Made by a program: the position numbers and the translations under genes
Assembly: GCA_002382495.1 (NCBI GenBank)
Contig: DFXW01000041.1
Coordinates: forward strand, 233,276-297,275
Direction: 5' to 3'
Origin: Flavobacterium sp. UBA4098
GTDB lineage: Bacteria; Bacteroidota; Bacteroidia; Flavobacteriales; Flavobacteriaceae
DNA length: 64,000 nt
Notes under the pieces: model-generated
The model's input: the letters and a program-made list of their open reading frames with translations, nothing else
Database searches by the model: none
What the model was told of the DNA's origin: nothing
Shown here: piece by piece, positions 25,861 through 35,142 of the stretch
How the letters are laid out: the number at the start of each line of letters is the position of its first letter
How positions within the stretch are numbered: the first letter of the stretch is position 1

Positions 25861-27075
25861 TTATTCTGCTATAGCATTTGCAACTATGAACCCAGATGTC
25901 CAAGCATTTTGGAAGTTGAACCCTCCTGTTATGGCATCTATATTAACGATTTCTCCAGCAAAATATAAGTTAGGATGTATTTTGCTTTCCATAGTTTTGA
26001 AATTGATTTCTTTCAAATCAATTCCGCCCGCAGTGACAAATTCTTCTTTAAAAGTACTTTTGCCGTTGACTTGAAAAATCCCTTTAGTAAGTTGGTTGGC
26101 TAGGTTTTGCAATTGAATTTTGGATAAATCAGCCCATTTGGTTTCTGCACCAATTCCGGAAGCGAGAACCAAACTTTCCCACAATCGATTTTGTAATTCA
26201 AAAGGAGATTTTTTAGCTACCGTTTTTTTGGCATGTTCTTGTTTGAGTTCTTTCAAAAGCGTTTCTGCTTCTTCAGTTTCGATATCATTGAGCCAATTCA
26301 CTTCTATCGCAAATTGGTAGTTTTTATCGTGTAAGATGCGTGCTCCCCAAGCCGATAATTTTAAAATGGCAGGACCGCTCATTCCCCAATGGGTAATTAA
26401 TAAAGGGCCGGTTGACTCCAGTTTACTACCTATTACTTTGACGCTCACTTGAGTTGCAATACCCGGTAATTCCTTGATACGGGGATCTTTGATATTAAAG
26501 GTAAATAGGGAGGGAACAGGTGTAATTATAGCATGGCCGAAAGTATGCAACAAATCCCAAATTTTCGGATTGCTTCCAGTAGCTAAAATCAATTTTTCGG
26601 CTAGATAATTTTCGGTTTGTGTTTCAATTTTCCAGCAATTGTCTTTTTTGAAAATGGATTGCACACTTTGTCCTGTCAGGATGGAAATGCCTAATTTGTG
26701 ACTAGCATGTAAAAAACAATCGATGATGGTTTGTGAAGAATTGGAAACAGGAAACATTCTACCATCGTCTTCAATTTTAAGTTCGACACCATGTTTTTCA
26801 AACCATTCGATGGTATCACCAGAACAAAATTGATGAAACGGACCGCGTAGTTCTTTTTCACCCCTGGGATAAAATTTCACTAATTCGTTGGGTTCAAAAC
26901 AAGCATGAGTGACATTGCAACGACCCCCTCCTGAAACGCGCACTTTGGAAAGTACTTCTTTGCCTCGTTCTAGAATCGCCACTTTGAGTTTAGGATTGTG
27001 TTCCACGATATTGATCGCCGAAAAAAATCCAGCAGCGCCACCACCCACAATTAGTATATCAAAGTCTTGATTCAT
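25861..27075 (-). CDS. HI0933/YhiN-type FAD-dependent oxidoreductase
   Basis: A 404-residue flavoprotein with a dinucleotide-binding motif at the N-terminus (DILIVGGGAAGFFSAINI), the family block VRVSGGGRCNVTHA near residues 46-59, and a C-terminal FAD-binding segment GGFNFQNAWTSGFIVANA. The family includes BaiN and uncharacterised aminoacetone-oxidase-like proteins; the substrate is unknown. It is convergent with tspO and separated from the alpha-glucan locus by a terminator. Confidence 0.9.
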   Translation of the reverse strand: MNQDFDILIVGGGAAGFFSAINIVEHNPKLKVAILERGKEVLSKVRVSGGGRCNVTHACFEPNELVKFYPRGEKELRGPFHQFCSGDTIEWFEKHGVELKIEDDGRMFPVSNSSQTIIDCFLHASHKLGISILTGQSVQSIFKKDNCWKIETQTENYLAEKLILATGSNPKIWDLLHTFGHAIITPVPSLFTFNIKDPRIKELPGIATQVSVKVIGSKLESTGPLLITHWGMSGPAILKLSAWGARILHDKNYQFAIEVNWLNDIETEEAETLLKELKQEHAKKTVAKKSPFELQNRLWESLVLASGIGAETKWADLSKIQLQNLANQLTKGIFQVNGKSTFKEEFVTAGGIDLKEINFKTMESKIHPNLYFAGEIVNIDAITGGFNFQNAWTSGFIVANAIAE

Positions 27076-27110
27076 TTTTTGATTTTGAACGACAAAGTTA
27101 AGAATAAAAA

Positions 27111-27134
27111 AACGCCTTTATTGCTAAAGGCGTT
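27111..27134 (-). terminator. Terminator at the end of the minus-strand alpha-glucan operon
   Basis: AACGCCTTTA / TAAAGGCGTT with a 4-base loop, followed on the minus strand by a run of seven T. It lies 19 bases past the stop of the last GH13 gene. Confidence 0.88.
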
Positions 27135-27153
27135 GCTATAATTGAATTGTATT

Positions 27154-28821
27154 TTATTTTTTTAATTCCAAAAGAACCAAATCATATTCTGAATCAACAG
27201 TTACTTTTCCATTGGTAACAACCGACTCTTTACCAGAATAGGCATCGATTATTTTAGCTCCATTTTGAAAGATAGTTCCGGTTGGAATCGTTTTTTTGCC
27301 TTTGGCCAGATCCAATCCTACAACTACTTGATCGGTGTAATTTTCTTGAGAAAAAGTACGACTAAACACGTAAGGACTAGCTGAAATTTTTTGATGAACA
27401 CCAGCTCCTACTGCAGGATGGTTTTTTCTAAACTGACCTAATTTTTGCCAGTGTGCTAAGGTTTTTTGAGTAGTTGGGTTGTTTTTGATATCCTCCCAAT
27501 TCATGAATGAACGCAAAGTTGCATCGCCTTTAGTTCCTTCGATTACTAAATTACGGCCTGATTCATCTCCGTAATAGACTTGTGCCGTTCCAGGAGTTAG
27601 CAATAATTTGGTAGCACTTTCAAAAGTTTTTTCTCTTTTACCATCAAAAGGAGTGGAGTCGTCGTGAGAAGAAACATAATTCAATACCCCAAATCCTTTT
27701 AACTCTTTTTGCAATGTATTGGAGTAGTAAGAAAACAAACTTTCGTAGTCTTTTTTGGCTTCGTTTTTAAATTCAAAATTGATTAAACTATTGAATCCAT
27801 TAGCAAAGTAGTTTACTTTTTTATCGCCAAAATCATAATATAAACCACCGCTAATGTTATAACCAGAAACTTCACCAGTAGTGTAAAAAGCAGTGTTGTC
27901 CAATACTTTTGCAGGATTATTTTTCTTCCAATTTACAAATGCATAGTCGCATTGTTTTTTGAATTCGGCCCAAACACCTTCCTCCAAATGTTTTGTAGTA
28001 TCAGCACGGTAACCGTCAATTCCGTATTCAGTAATGTAATCCGTCAACCATTTAATAATATAGTATTTAGGTGCTCTTGGGTAACCAGTACGCGCAAAGA
28101 ACTCGTCTAATTCTTTTACTTCTTGTTCGTAGCGACCTTCTTTTTTCCATTTTTCGACTAAAGCTGCAGGCAATTCTACGTTTTGTTCGCTCTCCGTTAG
28201 AATATCAGGAAGATTAGCAACTAAAGTACAAGCAGTAGTATTTTTATAATTTTTGTAATCGCAAGCAGGAGTTGTTCGTACCCAATTTTCTGGCCAAACG
28301 GCATCTTGTGGTGTAACAGGACCGGTGTGATTAATTACCCCATCAAATACGATTCGAATACCGTGTTGGTGTGCTTTTTCAACCATGTTTTTTACCTCTT
28401 CAGGAGTACCAAAGTTAGGATCTAAAGCAGTCCAGTCTTTTGCCCAATACCCATGAAAACCATAGCTGTATCCAGTTCCTTCATCTGTTCCATCGTGAAT
28501 TTGTTCCACCAAAGGCGTCATCCAAATCGCATTAATTCCCAATTGGTCAAAATAGCCTTCTTCGATTTTTTGTGTAATTCCTTTCACATCGCCACCCATG
28601 AAACCACGCAATTTTCCGGTTTCTTTATTTCGGTTGTAATTGCTATCATTGCTTGAATCGCCGTTGTTAAAACGGTCGGTCAATAAGAAATAAAGATTGG
28701 CTCCTTCCCATACAAATGGAGTGGAGTTCGTTACTTTTTTAGTTTGCGCTTGAGTTGTATTTGGCACAATGAATGCCGCCAAAAGGGCAACTAATAGAAT
28801 ATTTTTTTTCATGGTATTCAT
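27154..28821 (-). CDS. GH13 alpha-amylase family enzyme, exported
   Basis: A 555-residue glycoside hydrolase with a signal peptide (MKKNILLVALLAAFIVPNTT; a second ATG at 28812 may be the true start). GH13 regions: RIVFDGVINH, the nucleophile in GIDGYRADTTKH, the general acid in FYTTGEVSGY, and the third acid in VSSHDDSTPF. It should cut alpha-1,4 glucans in the periplasm or at the cell surface. Its start codon overlaps the stop of the preceding GH13 gene by one base (TAATG), so translation is probably coupled. It is the last gene of the alpha-glucan operon. Confidence 0.93.
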   Translation of the reverse strand: MNTMKKNILLVALLAAFIVPNTTQAQTKKVTNSTPFVWEGANLYFLLTDRFNNGDSSNDSNYNRNKETGKLRGFMGGDVKGITQKIEEGYFDQLGINAIWMTPLVEQIHDGTDEGTGYSYGFHGYWAKDWTALDPNFGTPEEVKNMVEKAHQHGIRIVFDGVINHTGPVTPQDAVWPENWVRTTPACDYKNYKNTTACTLVANLPDILTESEQNVELPAALVEKWKKEGRYEQEVKELDEFFARTGYPRAPKYYIIKWLTDYITEYGIDGYRADTTKHLEEGVWAEFKKQCDYAFVNWKKNNPAKVLDNTAFYTTGEVSGYNISGGLYYDFGDKKVNYFANGFNSLINFEFKNEAKKDYESLFSYYSNTLQKELKGFGVLNYVSSHDDSTPFDGKREKTFESATKLLLTPGTAQVYYGDESGRNLVIEGTKGDATLRSFMNWEDIKNNPTTQKTLAHWQKLGQFRKNHPAVGAGVHQKISASPYVFSRTFSQENYTDQVVVGLDLAKGKKTIPTGTIFQNGAKIIDAYSGKESVVTNGKVTVDSEYDLVLLELKK

Positions 28822-30656
28822 TATTTAAGTTCTAATATTAAAGCCGATTTGGCTTCAATATTAATGTTATTTTTAAGGTTAATTATTTGTCCAGTAATCA
28901 CATCTTTTCCAGTTGAATAATTCTGAGTGTTTTCTCTAAAACGAGAAATGTTTACTTCTTGTTTTTCATCCGAATTGTTTAGCAACACCATAACGCTTTC
29001 AGTATCATTGTATCTAAAATAGGTGTAGACATTGTTTTCAGGAACATAATGTGTAGTTTTTCCTGTATGAATCACTGATTTTCCTTTTCTCCAGTTGAAT
29101 AATTGCGCTGTAAAATCAAAGTATTGCTGTTGTTCCTTGGTACGACCTGCAGCAGAAAAAGCATTGTTAGTATCGCCTTTCCATCCCCCTGGGAAATCGT
29201 GACGAATATCGCCATCTCCCACATTTTTATCCCCTTTCATACCAATTTCAGAACCGTAATATAATTGCGGAATCCCACGAACAGTAGCGACCAAACTCAT
29301 AGCCATTTGGTATTTTTTGAAATCGCCTTGATAGATTTGGTTAAAACGATTCGTATCATGATTTTCGGCAAATACCAAAAGATTATTGGTGTTTGGATAT
29401 AGGAAATCATTCGTAAAATTTTCATATACTTTGATAATTCCTTTGTCCCAATTGGCTTTACTTTCGTTAAAAACACCTCCGTTAATAGCATCATGTAAGG
29501 TAAAATCCATCACCGAAGGCAGGTTGGAATTGTAGCTTTGGATCGCTCCAATTTTACTGTCTTTTTGCCAATAAGCCATTTGCGCTTGATCGTGCATCCA
29601 CACTTCTCCTACAATATTAAAATGCGGGTACTCGTCGGTAATGGCTTTGGTCCAGGTGGCAATTCCTTTTTTATCGCAATACGAATAGGTATCTACTCTG
29701 AAGCCGTCTAAGTCGGCATATTCAATCCACCATATGGCATTTTGAATAAGGTAATTTAATACTAATGGATTCGACTGATTCAAGTCAGGCATCGATTTGA
29801 CAAACCATCCGTCCATGCACATGGCAGCATCTGTTTTGGATGCATTGGGATCAAATTGAGATGTCATTCTATAATTGGTTTGTTTAAAACCTGGAAATTG
29901 ATGAATCCAATCGTAAGTTGGTAAGTCATTCATCATCCAATGTTTGTACCCCCAATGATTCGTCACATAATCCATAATATTTTTCATGCCGCGTTGGTGT
30001 AATTCTGCACTCAAACGAACATAATCTTCATTGGTTCCAAAACGGGAATCGATTTTGTACACATCGGATTGACCGTAAGTATGGTACGAACCTCTTTCGT
30101 CATTGTCTTCGCAAAGTGGAGTAGGCCAAATGGCAGTGGCGCCTAATGACTTGATGTAATCTAAATTATTGATGATACCTTCGATATCCCCACCGTGTCG
30201 ACCGTCTTTATTGGCACGATTGGCTTTTTCAATCGTTTCTTTGGCGCTGTCATTATTTGGGTTGCCGTTTGCAAAACGATCGGGCATCAACAAATAAACC
30301 ATATCTGAGCTATCAAATCCTTTGCGAAAGCGGGAATTTTCTCTTCTTGATTTCAAGCTATAAGGCTTTGTAAAGGCTACTTTTTTATTTTTGGAAAACG
30401 AAAAAACAAGCTCTTGTGCCGGTTGATTTTTAGTGTCAATCGTTACAAATAGATAGTTAGGATTTTCTGTTTTCTGGATGGTTTTAATCACCACTCCATT
30501 GGAAACAGCTACTTCATTTTGGGCAATATTTTTTCCGTAGAACATAATCTGTATCTCTGATAAATTCATGTCGGCATACCAAAACGGTGGTTCCACTCGA
30601 TCGATTTGAGCAAATGCAAAGCTTGTGGTCAGTAATAAAAAGAGAAACTTTTTCAT
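28821..30656 (-). CDS. GH13 neopullulanase / cyclomaltodextrinase-like (SusA-type)
   Basis: Reading from the ATG at 30656 gives 611 residues beginning with a signal peptide (MKKFLFLLLTTSFAFAQ). The frame is open upstream, but that would put 20 residues ahead of the signal. An N-terminal Ig-like domain (to about residue 115) of the cyclomaltodextrinase type precedes the GH13 barrel: MKNIMDYVTNHWG, nucleophile in LDGFRVDTYSYC, acid in FNIVGEVWMHDQ, third acid in FAENHDTNRFN. Role: trimming of imported maltodextrins in the periplasm, as for SusA of Bacteroides. It lies 11 bases after the esterase gene. Confidence 0.92.
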   Translation of the reverse strand: MKKFLFLLLTTSFAFAQIDRVEPPFWYADMNLSEIQIMFYGKNIAQNEVAVSNGVVIKTIQKTENPNYLFVTIDTKNQPAQELVFSFSKNKKVAFTKPYSLKSRRENSRFRKGFDSSDMVYLLMPDRFANGNPNNDSAKETIEKANRANKDGRHGGDIEGIINNLDYIKSLGATAIWPTPLCEDNDERGSYHTYGQSDVYKIDSRFGTNEDYVRLSAELHQRGMKNIMDYVTNHWGYKHWMMNDLPTYDWIHQFPGFKQTNYRMTSQFDPNASKTDAAMCMDGWFVKSMPDLNQSNPLVLNYLIQNAIWWIEYADLDGFRVDTYSYCDKKGIATWTKAITDEYPHFNIVGEVWMHDQAQMAYWQKDSKIGAIQSYNSNLPSVMDFTLHDAINGGVFNESKANWDKGIIKVYENFTNDFLYPNTNNLLVFAENHDTNRFNQIYQGDFKKYQMAMSLVATVRGIPQLYYGSEIGMKGDKNVGDGDIRHDFPGGWKGDTNNAFSAAGRTKEQQQYFDFTAQLFNWRKGKSVIHTGKTTHYVPENNVYTYFRYNDTESVMVLLNNSDEKQEVNISRFRENTQNYSTGKDVITGQIINLKNNINIEAKSALILELK

Positions 30657-30667
30657 AGAAGTAAAAT

Positions 30668-31576
30668 TTATTTTTTTAATAAAAATTGCAAAGGAATGTG
30701 TAGACGTTCTGCCCACGATTTTTCGGAATGGTCTTTTCCATCAAAAAATTGGGTCGACCAATAGGTGTTGGTAAAACCTTTTTTCTGCATAAGAGCATCT
30801 ACTTTTTTCTGTAACTCAGGATACAACGCATCTAACGTTTTGTTGCCATAATCGAAATAGATTTGGTGTGTTTTTGGATCAGGTAAATGCGAATCCATAT
30901 ATGAAATAAAGGCATCGGGAATAGGATTGTTCTGCGTGCTAAATATTCCAGGCCAATGGGTTGAAATACAAGCAGCACCGCCAAAAACTTCTGGATATTC
31001 GCAAATGGCATACATGGAAATTAATCCGCCCATGCTGGATCCTGCAATGATAGTATTTTCTTTGTTTTTAATAGTAGCAAAATGACTATCGATGTAGGGT
31101 TTTAATTCGGTCACTACAAATTTCAGATACAAATCGGAGATAGGTTGAAAGATTTCTTTTGTCCTTCCAGCTTTTTGTAATTGCGCCGTAATCGTGTCTT
31201 TTTGTGTTTGATTTAAACTTTCATAGGGCTTTTGCGGAAAATATTCAGGATGGCGTTTTTGTGAATTATTCCAAATACCTACTACAATGAATTTTTTGGT
31301 CTTGCCTTCTGAAATCAATTTACCAGCTACTTCATCCACTTCCCAAGATTGTTTGTTCCAAGTCGTGGAAGCATCATACAACATTTGACCATCGTGCATG
31401 TACAAGACAGCATATTGTTGTGTCTCAGAATACCCATTTGGCAACCAAACATCGACAGTTCGGGAGTCCACAAAGTTGGATTTGAAGTTGTCAATGCGTT
31501 GTACTTTGCCCGAACCCACTTGAGGACTTTGAGCAAAAGCAAATGATGTGATAACCAATAATAAAATTTTTTTCAT
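30668..31576 (-). CDS. Exported alpha/beta-hydrolase esterase (enterochelin-esterase/esterase-D type)
   Basis: A 302-residue exported protein with a signal peptide (MKKILLLVITSFAFAQ). The nucleophile elbow GSSMGGLISMY is near residue 180, AVLYMHDGQML near 58, and a C-terminal DGKDHSEKSWAERL supplies the His. This fold covers acyl esterases of the CE1 and Fes types. Its place inside the alpha-glucan operon suggests de-acylation of a sugar substrate, which is inference; the substrate is unknown. The right side of its start codon touches the left arm of the GxxExxY element. Confidence 0.85.
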   Translation of the reverse strand: MKKILLLVITSFAFAQSPQVGSGKVQRIDNFKSNFVDSRTVDVWLPNGYSETQQYAVLYMHDGQMLYDASTTWNKQSWEVDEVAGKLISEGKTKKFIVVGIWNNSQKRHPEYFPQKPYESLNQTQKDTITAQLQKAGRTKEIFQPISDLYLKFVVTELKPYIDSHFATIKNKENTIIAGSSMGGLISMYAICEYPEVFGGAACISTHWPGIFSTQNNPIPDAFISYMDSHLPDPKTHQIYFDYGNKTLDALYPELQKKVDALMQKKGFTNTYWSTQFFDGKDHSEKSWAERLHIPLQFLLKK

Positions 31577-31608
31577 TTTGAACCATTAAGAAATTAAGGA
31601 ACATTAAG
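31576..31608 (-). repeat. Left inverted-repeat arm of the GxxExxY element
   Basis: It matches the reverse complement of 32086-32118 at 30 of 33 positions. The arm reads TTTTGAACCATTAAGAAATT and continues with AAG-GAA-CATTAAG; the three mismatches are contiguous. CATTAAG occurs twice within the arm. The first base is shared with the start codon of the esterase gene. Confidence 0.9.
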
Positions 31609-31631
31609 TTTTTTGAAATTGACAGCTTTAT

Positions 31632-32051
31632 TTATTCATCCTTTAGCATTGCAAAATAATCGTTCACAAAAGGTTTTGTCGATTTTGTAATATTAGTTGT
31701 TTTAAAATTTATCAATAATCCCTGTGGTCGTCTAAGTAATTTCATATAGGATAAAAGTTGTGCTTCATGTATGGGCAGTATGTTTTCAACTACTTTTAAT
31801 TCTACAACAACACAATCATTTACCAATAAGTCAATTTTTAAATCCGCCTTAGTTTCTAAATCATAATAATTGATCTTTACAGTGAGTTGTTGCTTGACAT
31901 CATAACCATTACTCTCTAATTCATATTTTAAATATTCTTCATATATACTTTCTAATAATCCAGGACCAAGTTCTTTGTGAACTTTTATAGCAAACCCAAT
32001 TATCTCATAAGATAATTGGGTTACTTCTTTTTTAGTCATTGTGATTCTCAT
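31632..32051 (-). CDS. GxxExxY family protein (PD-(D/E)XK-like)
   Basis: A 139-residue protein named for its motif, seen here as GPGLLESIYEEYL near residues 29-41. The following block LKIDLLVNDCVVVELKVVE has the D...ExK pattern of PD-(D/E)XK nuclease folds. Biochemical function is unknown; the fold suggests nucleic acid cleavage or binding. It has nothing to do with sugar use, and is bounded by inverted repeats inside the alpha-glucan operon, so it looks like an inserted passenger. An alternative start is the Met four codons on. Confidence 0.92.
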   Translation of the reverse strand: MRITMTKKEVTQLSYEIIGFAIKVHKELGPGLLESIYEEYLKYELESNGYDVKQQLTVKINYYDLETKADLKIDLLVNDCVVVELKVVENILPIHEAQLLSYMKLLRRPQGLLINFKTTNITKSTKPFVNDYFAMLKDE

Positions 32052-32085
32052 CTACGTATTTTTAATATAATGTCTTTGTAAAAAC

Positions 32086-32118
32086 CTTAATGAATCTTAA
32101 TTTCTTAATGGTTCAAAA
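32086..32118 (-). repeat. Right inverted-repeat arm of the GxxExxY element
   Basis: The partner of 31576-31608 (30/33 identity). It ends one base before the stop codon of the GH65 phosphorylase gene. Confidence 0.9.
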
Positions 32119-32119
32119 A

Positions 32120-34423
32120 CTAAACCGTAACTGCAGCATTAGCAGCTACAGCTATTTCTTTTCCATTAACTACTACTGTAATAGCGGTGTTACCTTCTAA
32201 AGCAATTTGAGTTGCTTTTTGATCCACCGTTACTTTTACAATTTGGTTTCTGAAATTAATTTTGAAGGAGTATCCTTCCCATTCTTTTGGAATTTTTGGC
32301 GCAAAATGTAAGCTGTTATCCTTTACACGCATTCCTCCAAAACCTTCAACAATACTCATCCATGTACCTGCCATGGAAGTGATATGACATCCTTCTTCTA
32401 CTTCTTTGTTATAATCATCTAAGTCCAAACGAGAAGTTCTCAAATAGAAAGTATATGCCATATCCATTTTATCCAAAACAGCTGCCTGGATGGAGTGGAC
32501 ACATGGTGAAAGCGAACTTTCATGAACTGTAAACGATTCGTAGAATTCAAAATTATTTTTCAATTGTTCTTTAGAGAAATGATCTTCAAAGAAGTAAAAA
32601 CATTGTAATACATCGGCTTGCTTGATATAAGGCGAACGTAAAATTCTATCCCAAGACCATTTTTGGTTGATCGGGCGTTGATTTCTGTCTAAATCGGCTA
32701 CGCGAACTAATTCTTTATCCAAGAATCCGTCTTGTTGCAAATACACTCCCAATTCTTCCGATTGCGGGAAGTACATATTATCCGCCACTTTTTTCCAATC
32801 TTGTAATTCGGCATTCGATAAATTTACTTTTTCGATAACGCGTTTGTGATCAGATGGGTATTCTAAAGATACTTTCTGAATTTGTTCAGCCGCATAATCA
32901 ATACACCATTTGGCAATATAATTGGTGTAGAAATTATTGTTGACATTATTTTCGTATTCATTTGGACCGGTAACTCCTAAAATCACATACTGATTTTTAT
33001 GGGTTGAGAAAGTAGCTCTTTGGTGCCAAAAACGAGCAATACCAATTAATACTTCCAATCCTTTTTCAGGAATATAACTATAATCTCCTGTAAAACGATA
33101 ATAGTTAAAAATGGCAAAAGCGATTGCACCATTTCTATGAATTTCTTCGAAAGTAATTTCCCATTCGTTATGGCATTCTTCACCGTTCATGGTTACCATT
33201 GGGTACAAAGCGGCGCCATTAGTGAATCCTAATTTACCAGCATTTTCGATGGCTTTGTCCAATTGGTTGTAGCGATAGGTCAATAAATTGCGAGCCACTT
33301 CTTGGTCTTTGGTTGCCATATAGAAAGGAATACAATAGGCTTCAGTATCCCAATAGGTAGAGCCACCGTATTTTTCTCCGGTGAATCCTTTGGGGCCAAT
33401 ATTTAAACGAGAATCTTTTCCTAAATAGGTTTGGTTCAATTGGAAAATATTGAAACGGATTCCTTGTTGTGCTTTCACATCACCTTCGATAGTGATATCT
33501 GACATTTCCCAGATTTTAGCCCAAGCAGTTTTTTGTTCTTCTAAAAGGACATCATATCCTTTGGCTAAAGCCAATTTAATTGCATTTTCAGCTGCAGATT
33601 GTGTATTAGCATGATTCATAGAAACGGTATAGCCACCAATTTTTTGAATCGCTGAGATTTGCCCTTGTGCAATTACGGTTTCGTAACTGTGTTGGATTTT
33701 TTCATTAGTCGCATCTATGGCTACTGGAGAAATATTTTCGTTTTTTCCATTCGCCCAAATGCTATTATGCATGAAAGTTGTTGCTTTGAAATGCGTCTTG
33801 AACGTTTGAGCCGTTACAAAAGCTTCATTGCTTCCTTTTTTTACTTCTAATGGTTCCCAAAATTTTTCTTCCCAGTTTGCATCTTCGTTGGTTACACCTG
33901 CGTCGATGTAGGGTTTGTATACAATTTTGGCATCTTTGTTCAAAGGAGAAATTTCATAATTGATAATTCCCACTTCGTCCAAATCGATTGATAAGAAGCG
34001 TTTTACATTGACTGCAATCTCGGTTCCGTTTTGCAAAGTAGCTTCAAAAGAACGTTGGTACCAACCTTCTTTCATATTCAATTCACGGCGGAATTTTCGA
34101 ACCGATTCACATTGGTGTAAATCTAAATTTTCTCCATTGATTTCAATATCGATTCCAATCCAATTGGGTGCGTTCAATACTTTGGCAAAATATTCTGGAT
34201 AACCATTTTTCCACCAGCCCACTTTGGTTTTGTCTGGATAATAGATTCCGGCAATATAAGATCCTTGAAAGGTCTCGCCAGAATAGGTTTCTTCAAAATT
34301 GGCACGTTGCCCCATGGCACCGTTTCCAATACTAAAAAGACTTTCGGATGATTTTACTCTTTCTACATCAAATCCTTCTTCAATAATCGACCAGTTGTCT
34401 GGTTTAATATAATCTTGATTCAT
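32120..34423 (-). CDS. GH65 disaccharide phosphorylase (maltose/kojibiose phosphorylase-like)
   Basis: From the ATG at 34423 the product has 767 residues and no signal peptide, so it is cytoplasmic. Family blocks are SIGNGAMGQRANFEETYSG near the N-terminus and the catalytic-acid region EECHNEWEITFEEIHRNGAI near residue 420. The expected reaction is phosphorolysis of maltose to beta-glucose-1-phosphate and glucose. The beta-phosphoglucomutase gene directly upstream supports this, since that enzyme uses the product. Kojibiose or trehalose as substrate is possible but less likely in a starch locus. Confidence 0.93.
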   Translation of the reverse strand: MNQDYIKPDNWSIIEEGFDVERVKSSESLFSIGNGAMGQRANFEETYSGETFQGSYIAGIYYPDKTKVGWWKNGYPEYFAKVLNAPNWIGIDIEINGENLDLHQCESVRKFRRELNMKEGWYQRSFEATLQNGTEIAVNVKRFLSIDLDEVGIINYEISPLNKDAKIVYKPYIDAGVTNEDANWEEKFWEPLEVKKGSNEAFVTAQTFKTHFKATTFMHNSIWANGKNENISPVAIDATNEKIQHSYETVIAQGQISAIQKIGGYTVSMNHANTQSAAENAIKLALAKGYDVLLEEQKTAWAKIWEMSDITIEGDVKAQQGIRFNIFQLNQTYLGKDSRLNIGPKGFTGEKYGGSTYWDTEAYCIPFYMATKDQEVARNLLTYRYNQLDKAIENAGKLGFTNGAALYPMVTMNGEECHNEWEITFEEIHRNGAIAFAIFNYYRFTGDYSYIPEKGLEVLIGIARFWHQRATFSTHKNQYVILGVTGPNEYENNVNNNFYTNYIAKWCIDYAAEQIQKVSLEYPSDHKRVIEKVNLSNAELQDWKKVADNMYFPQSEELGVYLQQDGFLDKELVRVADLDRNQRPINQKWSWDRILRSPYIKQADVLQCFYFFEDHFSKEQLKNNFEFYESFTVHESSLSPCVHSIQAAVLDKMDMAYTFYLRTSRLDLDDYNKEVEEGCHITSMAGTWMSIVEGFGGMRVKDNSLHFAPKIPKEWEGYSFKINFRNQIVKVTVDQKATQIALEGNTAITVVVNGKEIAVAANAAVTV

Positions 34424-34482
34424 TTTGTTAATTTGAAAATTTGAAAATTCCAAAAGGGATCAATTAGTCCCGATTGTCATTT

Positions 34483-35139
34483 TTAATTATTTATAAGTGA
34501 ATTTAAAAAGGCCTCATCTATATATGTGAAGTCTTGAAAATTGAATTTTGCTTCGTTTAAAATGTTTGCTTCTCCAATGCCAATACTGGTCATAGCAGCA
34601 ATGTTAGCGGCTTGAATTCCGGCAACCGAATCCTCAAAAACAATCGAGTTTTCGTTGCTAATGCCTAATTTTTGAGCCGCTTGGAGGAAAACTTCTGGAT
34701 CAGGTTTAGCGTTACTCACGTCATTTCCGTCCACAATAGCATCAAAATAGGATAGAATTCCTGTTTTTTCTAAAATAGGTCTAGCGTTTTTACTTGCCGA
34801 TCCCAATGCGATAGGTTGATGATTGGCTTTCAAAAATTCCAAAACCGTCATCACTCCAGGAAGAATTTCGCTTTGATCCATATCGACTAAATAGGATAAA
34901 TACTCTTCGTTTTTTTGAATCAACCATTGGTCTTTTTGCTCTTGAGAAGCGTTTACGTTTCCTAAACCTAATATAATATCGAGTGAGCGTACGCGGCTTA
35001 CTCCTTTTAATAATTCGTTGTGTTCGTGTGTAAATTCGATACCTAATTCGGATGCAATTTTTTTCCAAGCCAAATAATGGTATTTGGCCGTATCTACAAT
35101 TACGCCGTCAAGGTCGAATATGAATGCTTTTTTTGTCAT
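34483..35139 (-). CDS. pgmB: Beta-phosphoglucomutase (HAD family)
   Basis: A 218-residue HAD enzyme that converts beta-glucose-1-phosphate to glucose-6-phosphate. The nucleophile motif is FDLDGVIVDTAKYH at the N-terminus, then LGSASKNARPILEKTGI (motif II region) and IVFEDSVAGIQAA (motif IV). It lies between the sugar transporter (3-base gap) and GH65 phosphorylase genes on one strand, an arrangement that fits maltose phosphorolysis. Confidence 0.95.
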   Translation of the reverse strand: MTKKAFIFDLDGVIVDTAKYHYLAWKKIASELGIEFTHEHNELLKGVSRVRSLDIILGLGNVNASQEQKDQWLIQKNEEYLSYLVDMDQSEILPGVMTVLEFLKANHQPIALGSASKNARPILEKTGILSYFDAIVDGNDVSNAKPDPEVFLQAAQKLGISNENSIVFEDSVAGIQAANIAAMTSIGIGEANILNEAKFNFQDFTYIDEAFLNSLINN

Positions 35140-35142
35140 TAT

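Larger units (their letters stand above)
31576..32119 (-). mobile_element. Candidate single-gene element carrying a GxxExxY gene
   Basis: A 544-base unit of two long inverted-repeat arms around one small gene, occupying the whole space between the GH65 phosphorylase stop codon (starting at 32120) and the esterase start codon (31576). All three genes point the same way, so an operon transcript would fold the arms into a stem of about 33 bp enclosing the small gene. Mobility is inference; no target duplication was found. Confidence 0.6.
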
